Assembly (NCBI GenBank): GCA_039654915.1
Contig: CM077598.1
Location: 67,422,041-67,486,040, forward strand
Origin: Aquilaria yunnanensis
Lineage: Eukaryota > Streptophyta > Magnoliopsida > Malvales > Thymelaeaceae
DNA length: 64,000 nt
Direction: 5' to 3'
The notes beneath the pieces are model-generated. The model was not told where the DNA came from. It worked only from the letters and a program-made list of their open reading frames with translations, and did not search any database. A program made the translations under genes and the position numbers. The first letter of the stretch is position 1. The number at the start of each line of letters is the position of its first letter. This document shows positions 25,388 to 37,187 of the stretch, one piece after another.

Positions 25388-25400
25388 AAGGTGGGGAGAA
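25388..25400 (+). other. Polypurine tract of element G
   Basis: AAGGTGGGGAGAA lies directly before an LTR-like start TGTTACAGG. This arrangement is typical of plant gypsy elements. Confidence 0.7.
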
Positions 25401-27412
25401 TGTTACAGGCTCCCTAGCGGAATGCTTGGTGAGTGACGTAAGTTCATAAATCCCTAGTTTAATACCTTATTTTAAGTTCTTTTAGCAAGGTCAAGCAAGT
25501 TAGTTAAGGTTTACTAGGTTCAACGGAGAGTACAACATGAAAAGAGGTCTAGGGGTAAAATGGTAATTTTGTACCCAGAGGTGCTAGACGAAGTCCTTGT
25601 AGCCAAAACATGTTTTAAAACCTAACCCTTGCTTAGCACTAAATTATTTTCTTAAGTGTTGAATGTTTGACCAAAATTTGACCAAAGGTTACTATTTTGG
25701 GAAAGGGGCTTTTTGACAAAGTTGAGAAAGTTTGAGTGCATACTGGGTGGAAGGCTTATAAAATTGGTAAAGGGGGAAGCTTGGTAGCTACTATTGCCAT
25801 TTCTCTTCCAACATTTGAGCTCCCTCTTGCACACTTGATTTCTTCTTCAATTCTCTCTCAAATTTAAGAGTTCTTGGTGAAAATCAATGGTTCCAGTGGT
25901 GACTAAGCAATGGGTTACTTGTTTCAAGGAGTTTTGTGTCCTGGAAGCTTAGAATCACAATTTTTAATTAGTGCCCTATTTTGCGTGTGAGGTAACAAGA
26001 ATTTCTTGGTGTTTCCTTGTTTGTTTGGCCTTTGGATGATTGGGTTTTGGTTAGATTGTGTTATTTTGGTACCACATGCTTTGGTTTGTTTGGAATCTAG
26101 GTAAAACCTTAGTGGAGCTTTGTTCTTGGATATGGAATGCATGATCTGTGCTTGTATCTCTTGGAATAGAGAGAAGGGATTTATGATTGATGCACATTTG
26201 GTGGCATTTATAGCTTGTTTGCTTGTTAAATTTAAGTAATTTGATGAATGGCATTAGTTCATAGACGGTGATAAGCATGTTGGACTACTGAGGTTTTGAT
26301 GATTTGTGTGTTGTTTATGGCACCATAAGATTGGTTTAAATGGTGCACTTTCCACCTACTGATGCATAGATGAAGGTTTGAGGCATTTCAAGGTGTCCCT
26401 AGGACCAATGGAAGGCCTTGGAAGGCCCTAAAGTTGCTATGGCGTGAAATCTAGAATTTTTGGGCATGAAACAATTGGATACATGTTGCCAAGGGTTGGC
26501 GATGCATCATCAACCTTTTTGATAAAATTCCAACGAGTTTTGTACTGTGGCAATCATCTTCGTTCATTGTCGACACATTGCCATGACAACTTTAACACCC
26601 GATAGTATTTTCAGGATAACTTTTCAAACAAGTGTCCAATTGAGGCGATTCCAGATTCCATATAAAGCTAAGAGGGAGAACTATCATATCCATACCTTCA
26701 CCAAGCTTGGAATTTCCTAGGTATAAAGGTATTTTTGTTAAAAATGAAAACATGTTTGGCCACAATAAAGCACCATTACTTGGGTGCAAGGTTTAGTACC
26801 ATCGAAAGCCTAGTTGGGCCTAAGGATTTGAGGCTCTAATGTAGGAACCTTATTGCACCTATAAAGGTTGCAATGAACCTTGTAATTGAGTCCAACCATC
26901 ATTATTGCCATTCCACTAATGTGAACCAAGTAATTTTGGATAGAGGAGTGCTTGGATGAAGGATTAATGTACTTGTTGGCTAGCCAAAGTTGTGACTTGG
27001 GCGTCAAGTGAAAGCTTATTGCATCCATGGTAGGTTAAATGGTGAGGCCTAGTTCCTTGGTGTTTTAGGTAACCTTATTAGTTTAAAACACCAAGAGTGA
27101 GCCTAGTACGCCTATTTGGGTGGAGGGTTAGTACCATAGTGGCCTAGGTAAGGCAATGGCCCAAGGCACTATGTGGGAGCCTAGTACACCTAGCGAGTTT
27201 CTTACAATGCAAGCAAGGAGCATCGACCATGTTCACCTGCATAACAACCGAAGGAAGCTTAAGCTTCTATGTCAATAAGCTAAGGCTTACTATGAGAGAG
27301 TTAGTGGCCAGAATTTTCTAGGCATAAAGTCATGCCTGTGGGCTGACTAGGATGAGGAGGAGTCCCAAGGGATTCAAGTATATGTTCATATATTCGACCT
27401 TCAGGCTCCAAA
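25401..27412 (+). repeat. Probable 3' LTR of element G, truncated by TAT element E
   Basis: It starts TGTTACAGGCTCCC after a polypurine tract. A plausible TATA box (TATAAAATT, 25757-25765) is followed by a CT-rich stretch, as expected at a transcription start. No coding frame is present. The end is not seen because TAT element E begins at 27413. Without a second copy in the window the LTR call rests on the boundary signals. The last 110 bp, from about 27300, may not belong to it. Confidence 0.55.
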
Positions 27413-28334
27413 TGATGCCCGTCGGCATCCTCATTTTGTGACATAGTGGCCTGAAGTAGAGACCTCCGGTATAAAGGCGCTTGAATGAGAGACTTATGAT
27501 ATGAGGGTGGCTGCAAGAATTAGAAAAACAAGGGCTAGAGACTCCCCAAAATTTGTTTCCGGGGGAAGAGCCTCTGATGCCTAAGTCAGTATTTGGGGAA
27601 TAAAGAGCGGAGAGTGGAGAGTAGAAAGTAGAGAGAGTCTCCTCCTCTTACCAAGGTTGCTCCCAAGTATTTATAGGAGGGCGTAGGGGGGAGGCCGTTT
27701 GACATAGCCCGCTCAAATTATGACACGTGTGTGGTTGGATATGATCTGTACATTCGGAGATAGGTATCTCCAGCTGGCCGTAGGCCGTTCTAGCCAGAGG
27801 TCAGGGCCGTGTGGGAGGTCTCTGTGTTAGGGGCATGTGTAAGGTCTCTGTGTTAGAGGTTCCCTAACCATTTTTGTCGTATCTTCATGAGACTCTTCAG
27901 GGAATGAGACCCCTTTGGCAGATAAGACTTCTTCGGAATAAAAGGTCCCCTTTGGCCTGATATTATGATCGAGGGCTGCTGGGGGAAACCCTTCCGCAGA
28001 GTGGGGCACCTTTGGTAGACGTTATTCCTATTCAAGGATGGTGAAATACTTTTCCGAACTTGGTGGGTTCACCTTTCTGAGGGTGGTATTGCACAACCTT
28101 TTCTGAGGTTAGTCCCGCTATTCCCCGAGGGTGGTGGTGGTTCACCGAGGTCTGGGCTTGGCACCACTAAGGGTGATTCCTAACTAGTTGGTCAACCGAT
28201 CAAGGATAGTGCAGGGCCCTTCTTTCCCGAGGTTGGTCACTCCTCCTTTCCGAGGGTGGTGTTGGTATTCCCCGAGGGTGGTGCTCATTAGACTAAACTT
28301 GGGAATTCTAGGTGTAATAGCCCTTTGGCTATCA
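27413..28334 (-). repeat. 3' LTR of TAT element E
   Basis: Read on the minus strand it starts TGATAGCCAAAGGGC and ends GACGGGCATCA, 922 bp. It contains a G-box ACACGTGT (27723-27730) and a TATA box (CTATAAATAC, 27668-27677). It is closest to the D and F LTRs. The polypurine tract on its right shows that it is the 3' LTR of an element running to the right. Confidence 0.88.
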
Positions 28335-28346
28335 CATGCCCCCCTC
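28335..28346 (-). other. Polypurine tract of TAT element E
   Basis: On the minus strand AGGGGGGCATG precedes the LTR, as in elements A and B. Confidence 0.85.
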
Positions 28347-29102
28347 GGACAGCCGAAGTTGTATCTTCGGTGGGTTGAGCCTTTGTGAGCATATCGTGGA
28401 GCTCTTTGTGGAAGGTGACGGTCGTCTAAGTTATCATGACTGAATTTTGACTACGGTCACCTTCTCCGGGGGAGGTCACTTCTTTGGTTCATGCTGACTC
28501 TTCAAGCCGAGGCAGTCCCGCCACCATTTAAGCAGTACTTCCTTAATTTGGCTGAGCTTTGACCTTACGAAAGTTGCTTCTTCGGACTGAAGTGTATATT
28601 CCCCTCCTGGGTTTTTTATTGCCTGCCAGTGATTCGTCACATATTCTGAATAGATAGACACGTCTCCTCAGGAAAGACTTGTATAGGTCTGGCAGTTGTC
28701 AAGAGCATGCCCTTGTTTCTCGCGTCAGGTGACACATGTCACCAGGCGACTGGCGACAGTCGCGTCCGTTACACCAGTTGCGTCTCTTCATCTTCAAGGG
28801 ATCATTATGGCGATGCTTCGCCTACCTCCTTCAGTCTATATAAACCCTTCCTCCTCAATTTTTTCCATACTTCTCTTCTTCTGCTATCTTTTGCTCTCGA
28901 GTTTCCTCTTGTCTCATTCTTTTTTCAGCGATGGTGCTAACGGCCGAGCGATTTCAAGCGACACTTGTGGTGGTCTTCTGAAGTTCATACCTTGTTGTGA
29001 GTTAGGTGGGTCCTTTTTCTGAAGTCGTTCTTCGGTATTTTTTTTTGTATCCCATATTCGTTTCCATTCACCTTCCCGAGGTTAGACTTCATCTTGTTGA
29101 AC
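28347..29102 (+). promoter_or_regulatory. Promoter and 5' region of the antisense gene of E
   Basis: This non-coding stretch holds a TATA box (TATATAAAC, 28837-28845) followed by a CT-rich run. The gene's ATG is at 29103, about 260 bp downstream. Elements A and B have a TATA box at the same distance on their antisense genes, which supports an independent promoter rather than chance. Confidence 0.65.
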
Positions 29103-30109
29103 ATGTCTACTCCAGTCCCGCTTATGTCTGTTCGACCTATCCCCGAGAATTGGCTTCCCCTTAACTCTCATTGAAGTTGTGCTACTTTAGAGAAGTTAGA
29201 GAAGTGGACAGTAAAAATCTTTCTCCCCTCTTATGTTGTTACTAGGCTACCTAGTCCCAGTATGCCTAGTTACATGAATCATTCGAACGAGGTTACCATC
29301 TTTCAGGCCTAGCTGAAGGCCGGACTTCGGTATCCTCCACCAAAGATGGTTTGCGAGTTCTGCCAATTCCATGGCATAGCTATAAATCAACTTCCCCTGA
29401 ACTCCTATTCTTACTTGAATGCCTTCCTTTGCATGTGTGGGGTCTTTAAGATAGAGCCTCACTTCATCTTCTTCATGCAATATTACAAACTCCACCCCAT
29501 CCCGAAAGGTGGGTTCTACTTCTTGCTTCCTCAGGGATCTGGGAGCGGGAAGTACACGTTCACCGTCGAGATGAAGGACAGCTGGCGAGGGTGGTAGAAG
29601 AAGTTTTTCTTTTTGAAGGTCGTTGAGCAATGGAAGCATATTCCCACCAAATGGGCTTCGAGGACTTTAGATATTGATGTCATTGATCCTAGGAAGCTGC
29701 TGACCTTAGAGTTAGAAGCCCAATTTGAGGAGTTTGATAGCCGTATTCAGACTGTCGTAGACTGGGATCCCGAGGTCCCTCTGTGTTCCTTATACCCCTT
29801 TCCCATTAGATGGAACTTGATGACCGAAGAGGTTCTTCAGGAGCTGGGGGTGGTCAAGGAACACATTATCGATCTGAACATGCTAAAGCCCCCTTTTGAC
29901 GGGAAGAAGGCATGGCTGGTAATGCTCCTTTGGGGTGAACTCATGCATTCGGCTCTTGAAGAGAGTAACTTTATTTCTAGATTTTTTCATATATCTCCTT
30001 CTGTACTTACACTGATGTTTTTCTTTTTGCAGAGATGGGTGACAAGTCCGCTGCATTTTACAAGTCTATCTTCCTCGGTTAGGCTAAGAAGGGGGAGCAA
30101 TAGAGGAAG
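29103..30109 (+). pseudogene. TAT antisense gene, copy E (5' part)
   Basis: It lies opposite to the direction of element E. Exon 1 starts MSTPVPLMS and contains KMVCEFCQFHGIAINQLP, LCMCGVFKIEPHF and PKGGFYFLLPQGSGSG, matching the B and A copies. This N-terminal part resembles the Transposase_28 (PF04195) 'putative gypsy type transposon' family. Exon 1 ends at 29964. A 68-bp GT-AG intron (29965-30032) leads to exon 2, MGDKSAAFYKSIFLG. Stops lie near 29172, 29310 and 29597. The gene is cut at 30109 by foreign sequence. Confidence 0.8.
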
Positions 30110-32304
30110 TGTCACACCTCACACAGGCCCTGGCCCAAATACTCTATTCTACACTCACCCAACTAAGGTTATCCTAGAGTATTATTAGAACTTTCAATTC
30201 GGCCAACCAATGTAACTATTCCTTAAGTCTTATTTTCTTAAGGTATTTAGCTTGGGAAGTGGCCCAGGAGGCTTATGTGAAGAATCCAATTAATTACTTG
30301 CAGCAGAAGTAGAGCCCAATAAAGTAACTTGCAAGACAAGCAAGGCTGTAATAGGTAACTTGCATTACAAGCAAGGCAACACTCAATGAAATTAAGTGCT
30401 TAGGATGTGTGCAATTAAGTGAGTTGTTTTTAGAACGGCAACTAAGAAGCCCAAGGTATCATTTGATTTTGAAAACTCATGTTTGAGTGCACATGTACAT
30501 CTCGGCCATAAATAGTTCATAGAGGTTAACAAGGCAACATACTTCCCATTCATACCAAATATATATACATGGGTCCACAAGATGTCAAGTACAAAACCAT
30601 AGCACAAAAACATACATAACTTGGCCTACTAGGTACTCCATGTACCACAAAATCACTAGGCATAACCGAGACTACATAAATATGTACAAGTCCAAAAGTA
30701 GTCTACCTAGTACACATACATGGCTACATGCCATGATTCATCAAAGTTTTTCATGCCAAGTTATGTTACAACCGAGACCATCACCTCTCAAACAACACCT
30801 TAAGTATGCGATAAAGAAGGACACACTGCAGTACCAAACCTATGGCCATGTTCATGGTCATAAAAGTGAAAACTATTATCAGAGCAAGTGTCCACATATC
30901 CATTCTGCCCACCTAGACAAGTCCCACTCTACAATCCTGCACAACTCAAGACATAAGTCTTGGCCAACTTCAATAAAGACTTCTAATGTACAAAGTTAAT
31001 CAAGCCAAGCACACATTGGCACATACCTTGTTTCACAAGCAAAGCTAGCACAACACAATAGCAAAACTAAAGCTACACTATTCAGGCTGAATATCCTTTC
31101 CTGAAAAACAATATAATGGGCAATGAGTACTAATACTCAGTAGAGTTCACTACCAATACCAACTCATTATAGAGTTTATTTAGTTAAGCCGAGTGTATAA
31201 CTCAAGGCTTAACCTCCATTTGCTCAATATACCCTGCAAAAATAAGACACAAAGACAAGGAAACCACAACATATATATATACATACTAGCATGTCCGAGA
31301 CACATAAGCCATAATAGCAAGTAAATGGTTAGCAAGCACAAAGAATCACTCAAGCACACAATGAACATACACACACACCACAATGACCATTCGGCCAAAT
31401 ACCATAGCATGTGTCATTGTGCACAATTGCACATCAAACTCCAACATAAAGTCCACATCCACTAGAGCTCCGAAATGCCTAGCAAATTGGCCTCATTTAC
31501 TAGGATTTCTAACACATGCCCATAGTCAATTAGATAATCAACAATCACAACCGAATCAATCTCAATAGCCCATCAAGTAACTAAGGTCATTTAGCAAATT
31601 TAACCATCACTTAGCTACTTTAAACACTTGAATCATGGTATACTACCAAGGATCAAGTAGTTTAGTGAACCCTACCTCAAAATAAGCTTGAGTAGTCTCG
31701 GTTTAGCTTGAGTCTAAAATGTTCCTCAATAATTGGCCTAACATATCATCAATTAGGCATCAATACCCCTTGTTCATGGAATCTATACCATGTATTCAAG
31801 GAAAACACAAAGAGTTACCTCAAACCCAAGTTTGAAATGCCTAGTGCCGAAATCAAAGACTTCAAGCTTGAATCCTTCACTCAAGCTCCAATTTGCCCCA
31901 TTGTGCTCTAATCCAAAACCAATTTTGGTGGAACTCAAGGACACAAACAAGCAAGCTCTCGGCCTTGGAGAAGGAAACCCGAAATGAAAGAAAATGGTTT
32001 AAGTGGAACCATGCATGCCCGGTATTAAGCCACATGTGATCAAAGTGGCAATAAGCTAGCTTTCGGCCTTACCAATCTTGCATGGCACCAACAAGCCCTC
32101 ACTTCCTCATGGCTTCATTTTCACCACTAAAACACATGCACATTTCGGTACTTGTGTCACTTCATGGCTCACAATGCCAAGCACTAACCACAATTGTTTA
32201 AAATGACCATTAGTCCATGTAGGTTTCGGATGAATACTATAACTAGCACTAACTTGGTAAACCACGGCAATGATGCCTTATTTCCTTAGTGGGGAACATG
32301 ATTT
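30110..32304 (-). repeat. Non-coding LTR-like segment, probably a truncated gypsy LTR
   Basis: It begins TGTCACACC, a common terminus of plant gypsy LTRs, exactly where the antisense gene of E breaks. It has no coding frame. The reverse complement shows a plausible transcribed region with a TTTTCAGG-type stretch, so minus orientation is likely. No matching right terminus and no target duplication are visible at 32304, so the segment looks truncated where element A starts. Family assignment is uncertain. Confidence 0.45.
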
Positions 32305-33277
32305 TGATAGCCAAAGGCTATTGCCTCCTCGGTAGTAACTCCCTACCAGAATATTGGCCGAGGAGTCTGACCTCACCCAAGAGAGGATCTTTTTACTGAC
32401 CTTGGAAGGTGCGAAGTCAAACACTATGAGCTCGAGACTTCGGTTAGCTCGTCAGGAATTCCGAGGACAACACCCTCTCCATCGAGGGGCCAGACTGATC
32501 GTCTTTGGGTAAGAGAGCCATCTCTCTGAAGTAAGGAAGAATCTCCCCGAAGGCAGAGGCCCCGAAGAGGATCTTCCCCGAACAAGAAACACCTGAACAA
32601 GGGAATCCCCTAACTATGGGTGTGAGTCCCGAAGAAGGTGTTCATCAAGGGAGCTCCCAGAACTATGGAATAGATCCCGAAGGAGGTGCTCACACCGAAG
32701 GACGGATAGAATCCGAAGAGGGTGCACGCACCGAAGGGCGACCTCGCCCAGGGGACCTCAGGAGTACGGTATGAGCATTTAAGGAGCCTCTGACATGTCG
32801 CCCACAAGCCCTACACGTCACATCTGAACGGCGAACTGACACGCCGCAACCCCCCCAGTCCTGACACAACTTGTCCGGGTCCAGGGCTAAAGGAGGCTGC
32901 AAACGGCTGCCTGTCCCCTAGGTCCAAAAATACAGATCAAATCCGACCGAACACGTGTCATGATCTGAACGGACCAACTACTCCTATAAGTACTAGGAAA
33001 TGGGACTGGGCAAGGGATGGGGCATTTTCCTCCCTCTGAGAAAACACAAAACAGGCAAGACACTTGATCCCTTAGTGTTCTTCCTCCACTTTCGCTCAGA
33101 AAACTGACTTGGGCGTCGGAGGGTCCTCCCCGGAAAAGCAAACCGGGGACCTCCTAACCTCTTCTTTGAGCTTTCCAGGCACACTCAGCTGGGAAACCAA
33201 AGCTCCAGGCGCTCGCCTCCTCAGGAAGTCTCTCCACCTGTCAACATCACAGCAAACGAAGATGCTTTGGGGCATCA
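32305..33277 (+). repeat. Left LTR of TAT element A
   Basis: It spans TGATAGCCAAAGGC to GGGGCATCA, 973 bp. It has a G-box ACACGTGT at 32951-32958, a TATA-like TATAAGTA near 32984, and the same PBS context as B. The U3 part does not match the LTR at 51563-52438, although R-U5 does. Confidence 0.85.
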
Positions 33278-33279
33278 TT

Positions 33280-33297
33280 TGGCGCCGTCTGTGGGAA
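33280..33297 (+). other. Primer-binding site of A
   Basis: TGGCGCCGTCTGTGGGAA lies two bases after the LTR and is identical to the site in B. This PBS type is usual in plant TAT elements. The gag frame runs through it (LAPSVG). Confidence 0.85.
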
Positions 33298-35880
33298 ACT
33301 ACTCCCAGGTAGCTGTTGTCGAAACTCGGCGTTCGAAGGACAAAGGACTCCCGAAGTCCCCGTCCGCGCCTGAGACCAACCAGCTACCGAACAAGGTCCC
33401 CCAGAGACTTCCTTGCCTGAAGAGGAACGCCCTCTTGTCATCACCATGGGTTTTTTACAAGACTTTCAGAGGTCTGTTGTGGCTGAAATGACACAACAGA
33501 TAGACCGAAGGTGGCCACCACCGGCCCAGGCGCAAAAACCCACTTCGCCAGCACGAGCTCGGCAGAAAAGCCCAAGGGCAACCCATCATAGCTCGGGAAG
33601 TGGGGAGCCATGGGAAAAGTCCTCGACAGATAACTTGCCCCTCGGAGCACGGCTGGCGGAAAGAGCGAGGTCTGAACGACCCGAAGTCCCGTCCAGAAGA
33701 AGTTTGTCGCCAGAGGCAAGGTCCCCCTCACCTCGGCACCGAAGTCGCTCCCCGAAGAGACGGCAACAGTCCTTTTACCGAAGAACCTCCAAGCACCAGG
33801 AAGAGGAGCCCAGTGCTACGCTCCTCCTGGAGAAAGTCTTGGCAAGACTGGACAGAGTGGAACAGCAGGTGGCACGCAAGCCTATTTGGGCCAGGCTAAC
33901 TGAAACCGTCTCTGGAGATGAAACTCCTTTCGCCCAAACAGTGGTCGAGGCGGCCATGCCAAGTGACTTCAGGCTACCTCGGCTAGAGACCTATGAGGGT
34001 CGGACTGATCCCCAGGCCCACCTAACAAAGTACAAATGCAGCATGGTGCTACACGGGGCTGATGATGCTACACTTTGCAAGTGCTTTGAAGTCACCCTCG
34101 CAGGACCAGCAACTGCCTGGTAGAATTCCCTGCCTCCCGGAAACATCAAGGGGTTCCAGGAGCTGTCCCCAGCATTTACCCAACAGTTCATTGGGAGCAA
34201 GCCGACGGCGAAGATGCCCGTCCAGATGTTTGACATAGCACAAAGAAATGGGGAGACCATCCGTGACTATGTCGAGAGGTTCAACAGAGAGGCCCTCAGT
34301 GTTCCGGACTTTCATCCCGAAATCCGCATCCTCGCCATGACAAGGGGCCTCCGGAGGGATTCGCACTTGTTTTATGAATTCTCCAAAGATCCCCCGGACA
34401 CGCTGGGAGAATTCTACCGAAGGGCTGAACAACATATGACAACCGAAGAGCTGAGAATGACCGGACCGAAGGCTGACCATATTCACGCTCGTGGCGAAGG
34501 GTCCAGCCAGCAAGCCCGGTGTCCAACGGAACAGTTAGGCCGACCTCGGAGAACACGAATAGGAGGAAGGAAGCCCCAAAACTTTACACCTCTGAGCACC
34601 ACGAGGGCTAACGTCCTCATGGCGTTGGAAAAACAGGGGGCTCAAATCCAACGACCGAGGGGCATGACTTCTGACAACAGAAGGAACATGAAGAAGTTCT
34701 GTCAGTTCCACCGTGATCACGGTCATGACACCGAAGACTGCTTTCAGTTGAAAAAGTACAATGAATCACTGATAAAGCAGGGCTAGCTTCGGCGTTATTT
34801 GAGAATGCCTTCCCCGAAGGGGAAAAAAGAGGAAGAAGGAAAGCCCGATGACGAGGATTACGATTCAGACAGGCGAAGGAACCGAAGTCCGAGAAGGCGT
34901 CCTCCACCCTCGGCAGGAGTAATACAGACGATCACAACCGGACTTCCATCCTCGAAAAGAAAAAGAACAGCCAGAGAGATAGCGGTGATGGAATATCAGA
35001 GCCCAACAAAAAAATTGGCCCGCGAGGATGGCTCCACCATCGTATTTCCCCATGACGATCCATTGCTGATAATGGCGAGGATAGGAAACTGGGACGTCAA
35101 GAGGGTACTGCTGGACGATGGGTCAAACGCAGACGTCTTGTTCTCACACTTGCTGCCAAGCTTGGGCGTATCCAGGAGCGACCTCAAAGTTGTTACTTCA
35201 CCCACGTTCGGCGTAGGACCATCTGAGCTACCTGTCCTCAGGTGGATCGACCTCCCCTTGATGATGAAAGGAGCTTCGGAGAAAGGAACTGCTGAGTTGT
35301 TCGCCTCTACCATGGAAAGATTCATAGTCATGGACGTTCCTTCGTCATACAACGCCATCCTCGGCAGACAGACACAGGGAAATTTGCTCATTCGCCCTGA
35401 TGTAAAGTACTTGACCGTCACCTTCGCCACCAAAGAAGGAGACGCAAAGATCTTCATTGATCAAAGCGAGGTGAGAAAGGTGTTCGTCAGAGCATGAAAG
35501 GCTCCAGCAAGCAACTTAGCACATGCTGTAGAAGCAAAAGAGCTGGAAAGGGGCGAGGCAGAAGATCCCACAAAAGCGGAAACAGAAGAAGTAGAGCTTG
35601 TCCCAGGCCATGGTACCCGAATAGGGAAAAGCATGGCCGAAGGAGACAAGGAAAAACTTGTATCTTTTCTGCTTACAAATAAAGATCTGTTCGCCTACTC
35701 GCCGAAGGACATGCCAGTGGTAAACCCTCGCGTATCCAGCATAGCCTCAAAGCGAGTCTAGAAGTAAAACCTGTCCGGCAAAAGAAACGGAGCATCACAG
35801 CTCACAAAAGTGACTTCGTCAAGACCGAAGTCTAGCGTCTGATAGACGCTAGCGTTATTCTGGAGGTAAGCTACCCCGAA
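33298..35880 (+). pseudogene. TAT gag and protease of A
   Basis: From 33413 one frame runs through gag (FQRSVVAEMTQQIDRRW, RDYVERFNREALSVPDF), a CHHC-like knuckle ([14 protein letters not shown]) and protease (LLDDGSNADVLFSHLLPSLG). It is broken by stops at 34121-34123, 34784-34786 and 35495-35497. A frameshift near 33400 separates it from the LTR-encoded start, whose ATG is also lost (ATC). It continues degraded into the N-terminal RT linker, then ends at a deletion near 35890. Confidence 0.88.
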
Positions 35881-35892
35881 TGGCTAAGCAAC

Positions 35893-36686
35893 GTGGTAAT
35901 TCTGTATGGTAGCAACTCCAAATGGGTCGAGGCAGAAACCCTAGCAACTATCTCGGCAAAAGAAGTGCAAAAGTTTGTATGGAAGAACATAGTATGCAGA
36001 TTCGGCATACCAAGGGTACTAGTGGCTGATAATGGATCCCAATTCATAGACAAAGGATTCCAGGAATTTATTAGCGACCTCGGAATAAAGATGCACTTCG
36101 CCCCAGTAGCTCACCCCCAAAGCAACGGGCAGGTGGAAGTATCTAACAGGACCATAAAAGATGGCCTGAAGAAAAGACTGGGGGAAGCAAAAGGGAAATG
36201 GCTAGGAGAACTCCAAAGCGTGTTATGGAGTTACCGAACGACGCCCCGAAGAGCCACAGGGGAGACTCCCTTCTCACTCGTCTTCGGAACAGAGGCCATC
36301 ATCCCTATCGAGATAGTTAGACTTTCAGTACGGGTGCAAGTATTTGATGAAGGTGGAAACGACCTCGGCCTAAGAACGAAGCTCGACCTCGTAGGCGAAC
36401 ACAGAGAAATAGCTGAGCTGAGAAGAAAAGCTTTCCAGCAAAGAGTGGCCGCGGCTATAAATTTACGAGCCAGGCCAAAAGAAATCAAAAAAGGGGACCT
36501 CGTTCTCCGAAAGACTAACTTTGCACCCCGAAAGCCATCTCACGGGGTACTTCGCGCGATCTGGGAAGGACCTTATGTGGTTCTTACCAAAGTATGAAAA
36601 GGCGTGTACAAACTGGGTGATGCCGAAGGCATAGAATTGAAAAACACTTGGCACTCAGACGCCATGAGAAAATTCTACGCCTAAGC
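35893..36686 (+). pseudogene. TAT integrase of A (core and C-terminus)
   Basis: The frame starts inside the integrase core: SKWVEAETLATISAKEV, VADNGSQFIDKGFQEF and PQSNGQVEVSNRTIKDG show the second D and the E of the DDE triad. A GPYVV segment follows. It stops at TGA 36595-36597, and the same frame then runs on (GVYKLGDAEGIELKNTWHSD) to the natural end near 36680. The zinc-binding region and first catalytic D are lost in the deletion. It is more than 90% alike to the B integrase by eye. Confidence 0.88.
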
Positions 36687-36807
36687 TTGAGCGAAGGAAT
36701 CATACTGTACGAAAAATATTCTAAGTACAGAAGTGTCTTGAGAAAATATCTTAAGTGCAGAATTGTACAGAATTCCGTGAAGATGCTCGCCACAAGCGCA
36801 GATATGA

Positions 36808-37182
36808 GTTTCCGAAGTCCCTTGAGCCATCACGCTCGGGAAAGATGGAAAAATCTCTCAGCAGTACTCACCGTAATAAGTGCAGAGACAGTTTTCCAAA
36901 GTCCCTTGAGCCATCACGCTTGGGAAAAATGGAAAACAAAAAATCTCGCAAAAGGTTTCTTAAGTCTCTTGAGTGAACATGCTCGGGACAAGGGGAAATG
37001 AAAAAATTTTTTTGACTAAGGGGTTTCCGAAGTCCCTCGAGCGAACGTGTTCGGGACAAAATGGAAATGCAAAAACCTGCAAAAAGACTTAGTCGAATTT
37101 TTCAGACTTTCCAAAAAGCCTCTTGAGCGAACAGGCTCGGCCAATGGAAAGATCTTTCACACTTAGTCAAGTTTCTTTGATC
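36808..37182 (+). repeat. Hairpin-unit tandem array of A (five units plus one beyond B)
   Basis: Units of about 65-85 bp start TTTCCGAAGTC and contain GAGC-six bases-GCTC or a variant: 36824, 36908, 36971, 37039 and 37125. A sixth unit follows element B at 48201-48245. The array sits between the convergent ends of pol and the antisense gene. Confidence 0.8.
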
Positions 37183-37187
37183 GTAGG
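37183..37187. other. Target-site duplication of element B (left)
   Basis: GTAGG here and GCAGG at 48197-48201 differ by one base. The undisturbed equivalent in B itself (43921-43925) reads GCAGG, which confirms the insertion point. Confidence 0.85.

Noticed and set aside
25924..26278. Minus-strand frames in the probable LTR of element G
   Set aside because: They are short, mutually overlapping and without domains, in a region that looks like the transcribed part of an LTR in the opposite direction.
28696..29022. Plus-strand frame of 108 codons before the antisense gene of E
   Set aside because: It overlaps the TATA box and CT-rich start region and has no counterpart at the same place in A or B.
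33096..33447. Overlapping short frames on both strands around the left LTR end of A
   Set aside because: They are explained by LTR, PBS and the start of gag. No independent gene is supported.
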